Source: Acidobacteriaceae bacterium
GTDB taxonomy: Bacteria; Acidobacteriota; Terriglobia; Terriglobales; Acidobacteriaceae
DNA: 32,160 nt
Reading direction: 5' to 3'
Assembly (NCBI GenBank): GCA_013361705.1
Contig: JABFXN010000345.1
Span: 1 to 32,160 of the forward strand
Made by a program: the position numbers and the translations under genes. Under the pieces are notes generated by a model that saw nothing but the letters and a program-made list of their open reading frames with translations, made no database searches and was not told the DNA's origin. Of this stretch, positions 16,294 through 23,159 are shown in pieces (position 1 is the stretch's first letter; the number at the start of each line of letters is the position of its first letter).

Positions 16294-16404
16294 AGCATTT
16301 CCCTGTAGGTGTAAAGTAGGGCTTTTGCATTTATGGGCGTTTTCCGCAATGAAAACGCCGCTCCACGCTCCTTCCGGAATACCCAGCAACAGGGAAATGC
16401 TCTA
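16291..16404. repeat. MITE-like element, family B, copy 2
   Basis: This is the best-preserved copy, 114 bp, forward orientation. Its ends form a perfect 16-bp inverted repeat: TAGAGCATTTCCCTGT on the left and ACAGGGAAATGCTCTA on the right. An internal perfect 9-bp hairpin is GGCGTTTTC-CGCAAT-GAAAACGCC. TAG at its left end is the tdk stop. No open frame of note and no transposase. Confidence 0.92.
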
Positions 16405-16465
16405 GGCCACGTTTTGCATAGCGATGCATCCTATACGTATCCTGCGGGATACAAGGAGATTCACT

Positions 16466-16981
16466 ATGCGTCTTGCATCCGTTGCTGCGGCCGCCCTTCT
16501 GGCTGCCGTTCCCGTTTTTGCTGCCGCACCCAAGCCCGTCAAGGTTATGTTGAAGGACGCGAACGGCAAGGACGCCGGTTACGTCACCTTCTCACCAGCT
16601 AAGAGCGGTGTGAAGGTCATGGTCATGCTTGCGAACCTGCCCGCCGGTGAGCATGCCGTGCATGTGCACGCTGGCGCGACCTGTGAGGCTCCGAGCTTCC
16701 AGTCCGCGGGCGGTCATTTCAACCCTGACAACAAGCATCACGGCTTCAAGAACCCCGAGGGACATCACAGTGGCGACTTCCCCGAGTCGGTGACGATGAC
16801 CGGAAACATGGGCCACAAGACCTTCGACGCGGACTACCTGTCACTGGATCCGGCGGCGCCGAACTCCATCTACGGCCACACGGTGGTCGTGCACGAGAAG
16901 GCCGACGACCAGATGACCGACCCGGCTGGAAATGCCGGCAGCCGGCTGGCCTGCGGTGTGATCGAAAAGCCCGCGATGTAG
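16466..16981 (+). CDS. sodC: periplasmic Cu/Zn superoxide dismutase
   Basis: A 171-residue Cu/Zn SOD that converts superoxide to oxygen and hydrogen peroxide in the periplasm. The signal peptide (MRLASVAAAALLAAVPVFAAA) is cleaved near residue 21. Copper ligands are His66, His68 and His143 (HTVVVHEKADD); bridging His84 is in GGHFNP; zinc ligands are His92, His101 and Asp104 in GHHSGD. The structural disulphide is Cys73 with the Cys in RLACGVI, beside the active-site Arg. The electrostatic-loop sequence KADDQMTDPAGNAGSR is typical of bacterial SodC. The start has an excellent AAGGAG 7 nt upstream. It is transcribed separately from tdk, with the MITE-like element between them, and ends in a strong terminator. 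Confidence 0.96.
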   Translation: MRLASVAAAALLAAVPVFAAAPKPVKVMLKDANGKDAGYVTFSPAKSGVKVMVMLANLPAGEHAVHVHAGATCEAPSFQSAGGHFNPDNKHHGFKNPEGHHSGDFPESVTMTGNMGHKTFDADYLSLDPAAPNSIYGHTVVVHEKADDQMTDPAGNAGSRLACGVIEKPAM

Positions 16982-17007
16982 ATCGGCAATAGGGCAGAAA
17001 AAGTAAA

Positions 17008-17046
17008 GGGGCTGGAGACGTCGTGTCTCCAGCCCCTGTTGTTTTT
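17008..17046 (+). terminator. intrinsic terminator of sodC
   Basis: A perfect 12-bp stem, GGGGCTGGAGAC and GTCTCCAGCCCC, with a 5-nt loop, is followed by TGTTGTTTTT. It lies 27 bp after the sodC stop. A textbook Rho-independent terminator. Confidence 0.93.
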
Positions 17047-17054
17047 GTGGGTCA

Positions 17055-17169
17055 CTTTTTGTTTGTCATCCGAAGGGATCTGCTTTTCGTTTGTCTGAAT
17101 CTGAAGCCGCTGTAGAAAAGCAGATTTCTCCGCTCCCTACGCTCGCTACGAAATGACAAAACAAAAGAA
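17055..17169. repeat. palindromic dispersed repeat, family A, copy 3
   Basis: Left end TTTTTGTTTGTCATCCGAAG, right end ACGAAATGACAAAACAAAAG, inner pair GATCTGCTTTTC / GAAAAGCAGATTTC. It is closely similar to 5052-5165 except in the middle. It fills the gap between sodC and the converging SRPBCC gene and ends 3 bp before that gene's stop. Confidence 0.82.
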
Positions 17170-17172
17170 GGA

Positions 17173-18249
17173 CTATCGTGGGGTCGTTGGAGGCGGCGTA
17201 GGCCTGCGTACGGCGCCTTCCGGTAACGGCTTGCCCTCGGCCAGCAGCTTCATGTTTTCGAGCATCTGGGTAAACCGTGTGCGGCGGTTTTCAATGTCCT
17301 TCTGCTTTGCGGCATCGTCCGGCAGTGCGGAGTTGTCATAGAGCAGGGTGTAGTGCAGGCGGGTGGTGGTAGCGGTCAGGGGCTCGGCTTCCAGGTCACC
17401 GTGGTACATGTTGTAGCTGCTGCCAACCCGTTTGGGCTGAGTGTAGATGTAGCTGTACTTCGTCTTACCCACCAGCACCTCATTACCGATAGAGCGGATG
17501 GTGCCCAGCTCACCGTCTTTGCCGGAGGTGATGGTGCAGCCCGGGATGCCCCACTCGCCGATGTCGCAGTACTTGCCGATGCGGGCCCACACTTTATCTG
17601 CCGGAGCGTTGACGTCGACGCTCATCGGGATGGTGATGTAGTGTGGCTCAGGCACAAGCCATGGCGCGGTGGAGAGCACCGGAGGTGGCGCGGTCGGCTT
17701 TTCTACTTTGCCGCCCTCAGACAATGTCTTCATCGTCTTCAGGAAGCCGGTAAAGCGCATCTTGCGGGTAGCAATCTCGGTATTGCGAGCGGCATCGTCC
17801 GTCAGCATGGAGTTGTCGTAGAGGAAGCTGTACTCCAGCCGGGATGTCTTTGCCGTCACCGGAACCACCTCCAGGGTGGCGTGGTAGAGGTTGTAGGTCA
17901 CTCCCTGTCGCGGAGCCTGGGCGTAGGTATAGCTGTATTTGGTTTTTCCGACCATCACCTCGTTCTGGATCGACCGAACGGAGCCGATCTCATTTCCTGG
18001 TCCCTGGAGGATGGTGCAGGGAAACCCCCACTCGCCGATGTCGCAATATTTCCCCACCCGAGCCCAGACCGTGTCGGCTGACGCGTTGACATCCTGGGTC
18101 AGCACGAACGAAACGTAGTGCGGGTTGGGGCTTTCCAGCGGCGGCGGAGCCGGACGTGCGGCCGGGGCGGCGGCCGGCGCCTGGGCAAGGGCAATGGCCG
18201 AGCAGGCCAGCAGAGCACAGGCAGACAGGGAGAGATGGACCTTAGACAT
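17173..18249 (-). CDS. exported protein with two tandem SRPBCC-like (START/Bet v 1-type) domains
   Basis: A 358-residue protein with a Sec signal peptide (LSLSACALLACSAIALAQA), a Pro/Ala linker, then two homologous halves at about 40-180 and 200-340. Each half carries the pattern DVNA-AD-VWAR-GKYCDIGEWG, then a second Cys, then IRSI-NEV-VGKTKYSY, then a YN-YH-LE strand and LLYDNS-L-DDAA. Both the order of elements and ADKVWARIGKYCDI resemble the polyketide cyclase/SRPBCC fold, which binds hydrophobic ligands in a deep cavity. The two conserved cysteines per half could form a disulphide in the periplasm. The ligand is unknown. AAGGAG lies about 6 nt upstream of the ATG at 18249. It is divergent from the ECF sigma gene. 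The C-terminus is Pro/Thr-rich. Confidence 0.82.
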   Translation of the reverse strand: MSKVHLSLSACALLACSAIALAQAPAAAPAARPAPPPLESPNPHYVSFVLTQDVNASADTVWARVGKYCDIGEWGFPCTILQGPGNEIGSVRSIQNEVMVGKTKYSYTYAQAPRQGVTYNLYHATLEVVPVTAKTSRLEYSFLYDNSMLTDDAARNTEIATRKMRFTGFLKTMKTLSEGGKVEKPTAPPPVLSTAPWLVPEPHYITIPMSVDVNAPADKVWARIGKYCDIGEWGIPGCTITSGKDGELGTIRSIGNEVLVGKTKYSYIYTQPKRVGSSYNMYHGDLEAEPLTATTTRLHYTLLYDNSALPDDAAKQKDIENRRTRFTQMLENMKLLAEGKPLPEGAVRRPTPPPTTPR

Positions 18250-18259
18250 GGATCTCCTT

Positions 18260-18282
18260 GAAACGGTGGATGAAACGGTGGA
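18260..18282. repeat. 11-bp tandem direct repeat in the leader of the SRPBCC gene
   Basis: GAAACGGTGGA occurs twice with one base between (18260-18270 and 18272-18282), directly upstream of the ribosome site of the minus-strand gene. It may be a slippage product or a protein-binding half-site pair; nothing else supports a role. Confidence 0.5.
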
Positions 18283-18308
18283 AATGAGTGGGTTTCTGCT
18301 GCAGGAGC

Positions 18309-18338
18309 ATCAGACTCCGGAGAACCGACCACTGTCAA
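18309..18338 (-). promoter_or_regulatory. sigma-70-type promoter for the SRPBCC gene
   Basis: On the minus strand a perfect TTGACA (-35, plus-strand 18333-18338) is followed after 18 bp by TCTGAT (-10, 18309-18314). It lies about 60 bp upstream of the start at 18249. The -35 is strong and the -10 matches four of six consensus positions. Confidence 0.5.
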
Positions 18339-18380
18339 CGCGCGTCCCTCTTTTGGGTCAGATTTTCCGGGGCATCCCTG

Positions 18381-18408
18381 GGAACTGCGCAGTTACGTTT
18401 TTCGTATA
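18381..18408 (+). promoter_or_regulatory. ECF-type promoter in front of the sigma factor gene
   Basis: GGAACT (18381-18386) is the classic -35 of RpoE/ECF-type sigma factors, and CGTATA (18403-18408) stands 16-17 bp downstream where an ECF -10 would be. A 12-bp perfect palindrome, AACTGCGCAGTT (18383-18394), overlaps the -35. The -10 ends only 8 bp before the ATG at 18416, so transcription from it would give an almost leaderless message or favour the ATG at 18431. It suggests autoregulation of the cassette. Confidence 0.5.
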
Positions 18409-18415
18409 GAAACAT

Positions 18416-19189
18416 ATGGGCGTTTTACACATGGCGATTCCCGCGCACGGCTTGCCGGTCATACCGGTAAAGCGGGCCATGCTGCTGGGACCGGATCCTC
18501 GAAAGGGCCAGGTTCCACCCTCCGCGCCTGTGCCGCAAGTTACACTCGATCAGACACATAAGCAGGCTGAGGAACGTATTGTGGAGCGCACGCCCGAGCA
18601 GGAGGCCATGGAGAAGCTGGTTCGCCAGTGTATGGCGGGGGACTCCCACGCCTGGCAGCAGCTCGTCGCCTCGCAACACCGGCGGATTTACGCCATCTGC
18701 TACCGCTTTACGGGATCGCCTACAGACGCCGAAGATCTGACGCAGGACGTTTTTCTGAAGCTGTACCGGAACCTGGACAGCTTCGACGCCTTCAAGGGCA
18801 GCTTCCAGACCTGGATTACGACGCTGGCGCGCAATTTGCTGGTGGATCACTTCCGCCGCACGCGCATGGACCGGGTCTCGGATTCGATGGACGCAAGTTT
18901 TGACGGGGAAGACGACGGACCGACCTTCGCCGACCGGCTGGCCGATACACGCAAGACCCAGCATGAGCATGTCGCCGGCCTGGAGCTGAAGACTCGTATC
19001 CAGACGGCGCTGAAACAGCTGTCGCCAGAGTTGCGTGAAGCAGTTATTCTGCGCGATCTGGAAGACATGGATTACAAAGAGATTGCGGCCGTACTCAAGG
19101 TGCCCGAGGGTACCGTCAAAAGCCGCATCAACCGCGGACGCGGTGAGTTGGCAAGAATCCTAGGAAAGACCGAAAGGCAGGTGGTGTAA
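18416..19189 (+). CDS. ECF-type RNA polymerase sigma factor
   Basis: A 257-residue sigma-70 family protein with only regions 2 and 4, as in ECF factors. Region 2 runs from about 75 to 140: ICYRFTGSPTDAEDLTQDVFLKLYRNLDSFD, then FQTWITTLARNLLVDHFRR. Region 4 lies near 200-250: LSPELREAVILRDLEDMDYKEIAAVLKVPEGTVKSRINRGR, a helix-turn-helix for -35 recognition. The first 60 residues are a non-conserved, Pro-rich extension. Start 18416 is the longest choice and 18431 an alternative; neither has a ribosome site. The gene heads a four-gene unit and its stop is immediately followed by the GTG of a zinc-finger anti-sigma factor, the standard partner arrangement. It probably controls its own promoter and envelope functions. 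Confidence 0.93.
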   Translation: MGVLHMAIPAHGLPVIPVKRAMLLGPDPRKGQVPPSAPVPQVTLDQTHKQAEERIVERTPEQEAMEKLVRQCMAGDSHAWQQLVASQHRRIYAICYRFTGSPTDAEDLTQDVFLKLYRNLDSFDAFKGSFQTWITTLARNLLVDHFRRTRMDRVSDSMDASFDGEDDGPTFADRLADTRKTQHEHVAGLELKTRIQTALKQLSPELREAVILRDLEDMDYKEIAAVLKVPEGTVKSRINRGRGELARILGKTERQVV

Positions 19190-20101
19190 GTGGCGGAGAT
19201 GAACCAATTCGGAGCGCAGAACCCGGGAAGCCGTGCCGGAGGGATGGGGTGCGCCGAGTGTGAGGCTATGCTGACGGACGCGATCGACGGCCTGCTTACA
19301 CCAGAGCAGCGGGCTCGGTTCGATCTTCATCTGCTGGGTTGCGAAGACTGTGCGATGGCGTACGAAGACGCCCAGCGGGGTGCAGCCTGGCTGGAGATGC
19401 TCAAAAGCGATCGTCCGCAGCCAACGGCAGACCTGATGGCCCGCATTCTGGCTCAGACCTCTGGTGCCCACATGGCTCAACCAGCCTATGTGGCAGCTGT
19501 GGAGCCGGTGATGGCGCCGCCGATCGCGGCGCGGTGGTCGACCCGCGTACGGGCCTGGTTCAACCTGAAGAATCTTGGGCAGTCGCTTCTGCAGCCGAGG
19601 CTGGCAATGACGGCGGCGATGGCTTTCTTCTCGATTGCCCTTACGATGAACCTGGTTGGTATCCGTATTACGGATATCAAGGCAAGCGATCTGAAGCCCA
19701 GCAGCCTGAAGCGGACCCTCTACCAGACCAACGCGCGTGTCGTGCGCTATTACGACAACCTGCGGGTCGTCTACGAGTTGGAATCGCGCTTAGGTGAGTT
19801 GCGGCGTAACGACGATGCACCGGCGGGTAACAACAATAACCAGAACCAGAACAATGCTCAGCCGAAGAATCAGCAGCAGAATCCCCAACAGAATCAGCAG
19901 CAGAAGAACGAAGAGAAGCGGCCGCGTAATGGATCGAGCCGGAAGGAAAATATCCGTCCGAGTTATGTGCTGACGGCGCAGGTCGAGCTCAACCTGATTG
20001 AGCCGAACCAGATCAATCCAAAAGTTTTGCAGTACCACTCCCATGGTGTAGTAGCCAACGCCGTCCGCGCGGACGGTAAAACGGAAAGAGGCACGGTATG
20101 A
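19190..20101 (+). CDS. zf-HC2 membrane-anchored anti-sigma factor with Asn/Gln-rich linker
   Basis: A 303-residue protein that should hold the upstream sigma factor inactive. The N-terminal zinc-binding anti-sigma domain has Cys24 and His47-x3-Cys51-x2-Cys54 (HLLGCEDC). A single transmembrane helix lies at about 142-163 (MTAAMAFFSIALTMNLVGI). The extracytoplasmic part contains a stretch of about 35 residues made mostly of Asn and Gln (around 208-245), then a Lys/Arg-rich segment, and ends in a short conserved-looking domain (YVLTAQVELNLIEPNQINP). The GTG at 19190 directly follows the sigma gene stop; the ATG at 19199 is an alternative start. It overlaps the next gene by 4 bp (ATGA), so translation is coupled. 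The Asn/Gln-rich tract is unusual for an anti-sigma sensor domain. Confidence 0.88.
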   Translation: MAEMNQFGAQNPGSRAGGMGCAECEAMLTDAIDGLLTPEQRARFDLHLLGCEDCAMAYEDAQRGAAWLEMLKSDRPQPTADLMARILAQTSGAHMAQPAYVAAVEPVMAPPIAARWSTRVRAWFNLKNLGQSLLQPRLAMTAAMAFFSIALTMNLVGIRITDIKASDLKPSSLKRTLYQTNARVVRYYDNLRVVYELESRLGELRRNDDAPAGNNNNQNQNNAQPKNQQQNPQQNQQQKNEEKRPRNGSSRKENIRPSYVLTAQVELNLIEPNQINPKVLQYHSHGVVANAVRADGKTERGTV

Positions 20102-21288
20102 TGTGCGCCAACCATAATGATCGTGAAAACGTGGCGTTTTGCCAGAACTGCGGCAAACCGCTCTGCCAGGAGTGCACACGTACCGTCGGCTCGGCCGTCT
20201 TCTGTGAGCCCTGCCTGGCGGCCAAGCTGAGCGGCGCTGTTCCCCCGCCACCTGTGGGTGCGGGCTGGCAGCCAGTCTCAGGCGGCACGGCCTATACCGC
20301 CGTTCCGCCGGTTTCCAGCGGGCCGAATCCCGGTCTTGCGGGTCTGCTGGGTGTGATTCCAGGCGTTGGCGCCATGTACAACGGTCAGTTTGCCAAGGGC
20401 ATCGTTCACCTCGCCATCTTTGCCGTTCTCGCCTCGATGAGTGACCACGTCAGCGGTTTCTTCGGGATCTTCGTTGCAGGTTGGATCTTCTACATGGTCT
20501 TCGATGCCTACCAGACAGCGAAGGCCCGCCGTGAGGGCACACCGCTACCCGATCCCTTCGGTCTGAACGACGTGGGTGAGAAGTTTGGTTTTGGAAAGGC
20601 CTGGCCTTCGAACAATGCCACCGGCCCTGTCGGCTCTGTTCCCCCAGTGCCTTCTGCGGAACCGGTAGCGCCACCGCCGCCCCCTTCCGGTTGGAGCAGC
20701 TCCCCCTACACACCGCCTGCCGCGAACTACAGCGTGCCCCCGGTGCCTCCTATGCCTCCTGCCACCCCCGCGTATGACCCGAACTGGCAGCCTGCCCCGG
20801 TCAACCGTTTCCCCACCGGAGCGATCTGGCTGATCGGCCTGGGTGTCATCTTCCTGATCGGTAGCTCTGGGATTCTCGGCGAGATGAGCATGAACTATTT
20901 CTGGCCATTCCTCATCATCGGGTTCGGTGTGTGGATCTTCCTCCGCAAGATGACGGAGAGCGGCCTGACCTTGGGTGACGACGGCAGCCTGGGATACCGC
21001 CTGCGGGTGCTGCGTGCGCTCCGCGGCTCGGTATGGATCATTCTGGTGGGCGTGCTGTTCTTCCTGAACCAGGTGCACGTGCTTACCTGGGGACATAGCT
21101 GGCCGATCTTCCTCATCGTCGTCGGTCTGCTGGCGATTGCCGAACGTGCCGCCTACTCTGACGCTGCGGCGGCCCAGTACTACACACAGCCTGCTGCCCC
21201 GGGTACGTCAGCAGCGGCTCCGGCTGGGACCCCCATCGTGCCTTCTTCGGGTACGGACTCTGTGGATCACGAAGGAGAGGCCAGGTAA
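20098..21288 (+). CDS. B-box zinc finger, TM2-like and LiaF-type membrane protein
   Basis: A 396-residue modular membrane protein. Residues 1-40 form a double zinc site of B-box type: Cys3, His6, Cys15, Cys18, Cys23, Cys26, Cys36, Cys39. Next comes a segment similar to TM2 domains (LAGLLGVIPGVGAMYNGQFA, then two hydrophobic helices to about 145). A Pro/Ser-rich linker of about 60 residues leads to a four-helix region (about 240-350) with the WPFLIIGFGVW and WPIFLIVVGLL repeats of LiaI/LiaF-like (DUF5668-type) membrane domains. It starts inside the anti-sigma stop (ATGATG) and ends 5 bp before the next gene, so it belongs to the sigma cassette. A likely role is sensing or transmitting membrane stress; that is inferred from context. 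Confidence 0.85.
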   Translation: MMCANHNDRENVAFCQNCGKPLCQECTRTVGSAVFCEPCLAAKLSGAVPPPPVGAGWQPVSGGTAYTAVPPVSSGPNPGLAGLLGVIPGVGAMYNGQFAKGIVHLAIFAVLASMSDHVSGFFGIFVAGWIFYMVFDAYQTAKARREGTPLPDPFGLNDVGEKFGFGKAWPSNNATGPVGSVPPVPSAEPVAPPPPPSGWSSSPYTPPAANYSVPPVPPMPPATPAYDPNWQPAPVNRFPTGAIWLIGLGVIFLIGSSGILGEMSMNYFWPFLIIGFGVWIFLRKMTESGLTLGDDGSLGYRLRVLRALRGSVWIILVGVLFFLNQVHVLTWGHSWPIFLIVVGLLAIAERAAYSDAAAAQYYTQPAAPGTSAAAPAGTPIVPSSGTDSVDHEGEAR

Positions 21289-21293
21289 GAACA

Positions 21294-23027
21294 ATGGCTA
21301 CGATTCCTCCAATCGATCCTCGTTTTCAGCGTGAGCAGTGGCGTCAGCAGCAGCGTATTGCCCGCGATCAGGCAAAGGCGCAGCGGGATGCATGGCGGGC
21401 CCAGGCCCGGTTGCAGCGCGAACAGATGCGCTGGCAGATGCGGCAGTATCGCCGGGGCTCCATCGTTGGTCCTCTGCTTCTGGTGGCCATCGGCATTGTT
21501 TTTCTACTGATCCAGACGGGACGCATTGCCGCGAACCAGTTCTGGAACTGGTATGGACACTTCTGGCCGCTGGTGCTGATTGCAATCGGCGTGCTGATGC
21601 TGGCCGAGTGGGCTGTTGACCGCTACTTGCGGGCCGGCGATGCTCCGCCGGTGCGGCGCAGTGTAGGCGGCGTGGTCTTTCTGGTGATCCTTCTGGCGTT
21701 TGTCAGTCTCGCCTATACGGACTCGCGCCGCGTCAACGGATGGGTTGCCCGCAGCTTCCATGTCAGTAGTGATAATTGGGATGAGTTTACGGGTGACAAG
21801 CATGAGAGCGATTTGACGCCGGTGGAGCAGGCATTCCCCGAGGGTGGAACGCTTACCGTGGACAATCCGCGGGGCGACCTGACGATTGCCGGCACCAGTG
21901 ACGACGGCAAGCTGCACATTACCGGTCACAAAGAGGTTTACTCCGACAGCGACTCCGAGGCTGAGCGCAAGGCGAAGGCGATCGATCCCAATATTTCCGC
22001 CAGCGGCAACAGCGTGGTGGTGAATATCGCGGCAGAGAAGGGATGCAAGCTCGACCTCGATATTACGGTTCCGGCCACGGCCCTTGTGACCGCAACCGCG
22101 AATCATGGTGAGCTGCATGTCCGCAATCTAAAGGCTCCGGTGAATCTGACGGCCAATCATGGCAACGTCGATATCTCGGCCATTACCGGAACCTCGAACG
22201 TGCATATCAACAACAACGATTCGTCGCTGAATGCACACTCTCTGACGGGTTCGCTCAATATTGAAGGCAAGATCGACGAGCTTAGCATCTCCGATGTAAA
22301 TGGGCCGGTGCAGATGAATGGAGACTTCTTCGGTGCAGGGCGCATCGAGCGTGTCCAGGGGCCGTTTCAACTACGCACCAGCCGCACCGAGTTCCGCTTT
22401 GTCCGCCTGGACGGTCACGTCGATATCGACCCGGACCACGATATGACGGTGGAAGATGTGTTGGGACCCGTCGTTCTGAATACACGCAGCCGTGACATCG
22501 TCATGAACCGCGTTGCCGGTGACGTGACGGTAACCAACAAGAATGGCACCGTCGAGATCGGTGTTGCGCAACCGGTTGGCAACGTTACGGTGACCAATCG
22601 CAGCGGCGATGTGAAGCTTACGGTGCCGGAGAAGGCTGGCTACACGATCTCCGCGGAGACGAAGAACGGATCGACCGATACTGATCTTCCGCTGGACCGG
22701 AACTCGAGCGGCGATCGCCACATGCTCTCAGGCTCTATCAATGGCGGTGGCAAGCAGATCCGCATCCTCAACTCTGAGAGCGATATCTCCATCAATCGCA
22801 ATACACTGCCGCCGATTCCGGCTACACCGCCGGCGCCGCCGAAGATCACGATGGAAAAGCCCGGAGCGCCGCCTGCACCTCCGGATTCTCCCGCGGGGAT
22901 AGATATCAGAGACGCGAACGGCACGCGTGTCATCATTAACAAGAACGGTGTGATCGTGCGCGATGGCAAGGCAGCCTCGAAGCAGAAAAATAAAGATAAG
23001 AACAAAGACAACGACACCGATTTTTAG
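21294..23027 (+). CDS. membrane protein with DUF4097-like beta-helix domain
   Basis: A 577-residue protein. The N-terminal 50 residues are a Gln/Arg-rich amphipathic helix. Two LiaF-like transmembrane segments follow (LLLVAIGIVFLLIQTG and WPLVLIAIGVLMLAEWAV, about 58-110), then a third (VVFLVILLAFVSLAYT, about 127-142). The rest, about 180-500, is a repetitive beta-rich domain with the DUF4097 pattern: TLTVDNPRGDLTIAGTSDDG, ELHVRNLKAPVNLTANHGNVDI, VTVTNKNGTVEIG. The C-terminus is Pro-rich, then Lys/Asp-rich (KQKNKDKNKDNDTDF). The ribosome site AGGTAAG precedes the ATG at 21294. DUF4097 proteins often accompany ECF or LiaRS-type envelope-stress genes, so it is likely the effector or sensor end of this cassette. 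Its TAG stop is the first codon of a MITE-like element. Confidence 0.87.
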   Translation: MATIPPIDPRFQREQWRQQQRIARDQAKAQRDAWRAQARLQREQMRWQMRQYRRGSIVGPLLLVAIGIVFLLIQTGRIAANQFWNWYGHFWPLVLIAIGVLMLAEWAVDRYLRAGDAPPVRRSVGGVVFLVILLAFVSLAYTDSRRVNGWVARSFHVSSDNWDEFTGDKHESDLTPVEQAFPEGGTLTVDNPRGDLTIAGTSDDGKLHITGHKEVYSDSDSEAERKAKAIDPNISASGNSVVVNIAAEKGCKLDLDITVPATALVTATANHGELHVRNLKAPVNLTANHGNVDISAITGTSNVHINNNDSSLNAHSLTGSLNIEGKIDELSISDVNGPVQMNGDFFGAGRIERVQGPFQLRTSRTEFRFVRLDGHVDIDPDHDMTVEDVLGPVVLNTRSRDIVMNRVAGDVTVTNKNGTVEIGVAQPVGNVTVTNRSGDVKLTVPEKAGYTISAETKNGSTDTDLPLDRNSSGDRHMLSGSINGGGKQIRILNSESDISINRNTLPPIPATPPAPPKITMEKPGAPPAPPDSPAGIDIRDANGTRVIINKNGVIVRDGKAASKQKNKDKNKDNDTDF

Positions 23028-23140
23028 AGCATTTTCCCTGTTGATGGGTAGCCCGGAAGAGGAGTGCAGCGGCGTTTTCATTGCGGAAAACGCCCATAGA
23101 TGCGGAAGCCCTACACTATACCGACAGGGAAAATACTCCA
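23025..23140. repeat. MITE-like element, family B, copy 3
   Basis: A 116-bp copy in reverse orientation relative to 16291-16404. Left end TAGAGCATTTTCCCTGTTG, right end GACAGGGAAAATACTCCA, internal GGCGTTTTC-ATTGCG-GAAAACGCC. The left TAG is the stop of the DUF4097-like gene, and the right end lies 19 bp before the hydrolase start at 23160. Confidence 0.9.
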
Positions 23141-23159
23141 AGGAAACGAGTCCGGATCG

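Noticed and set aside
15256-16389. A 377-codon open frame on the minus strand
   Set aside because: Begins in a MITE-like element and runs antisense through tdk and the ABC ATPase.
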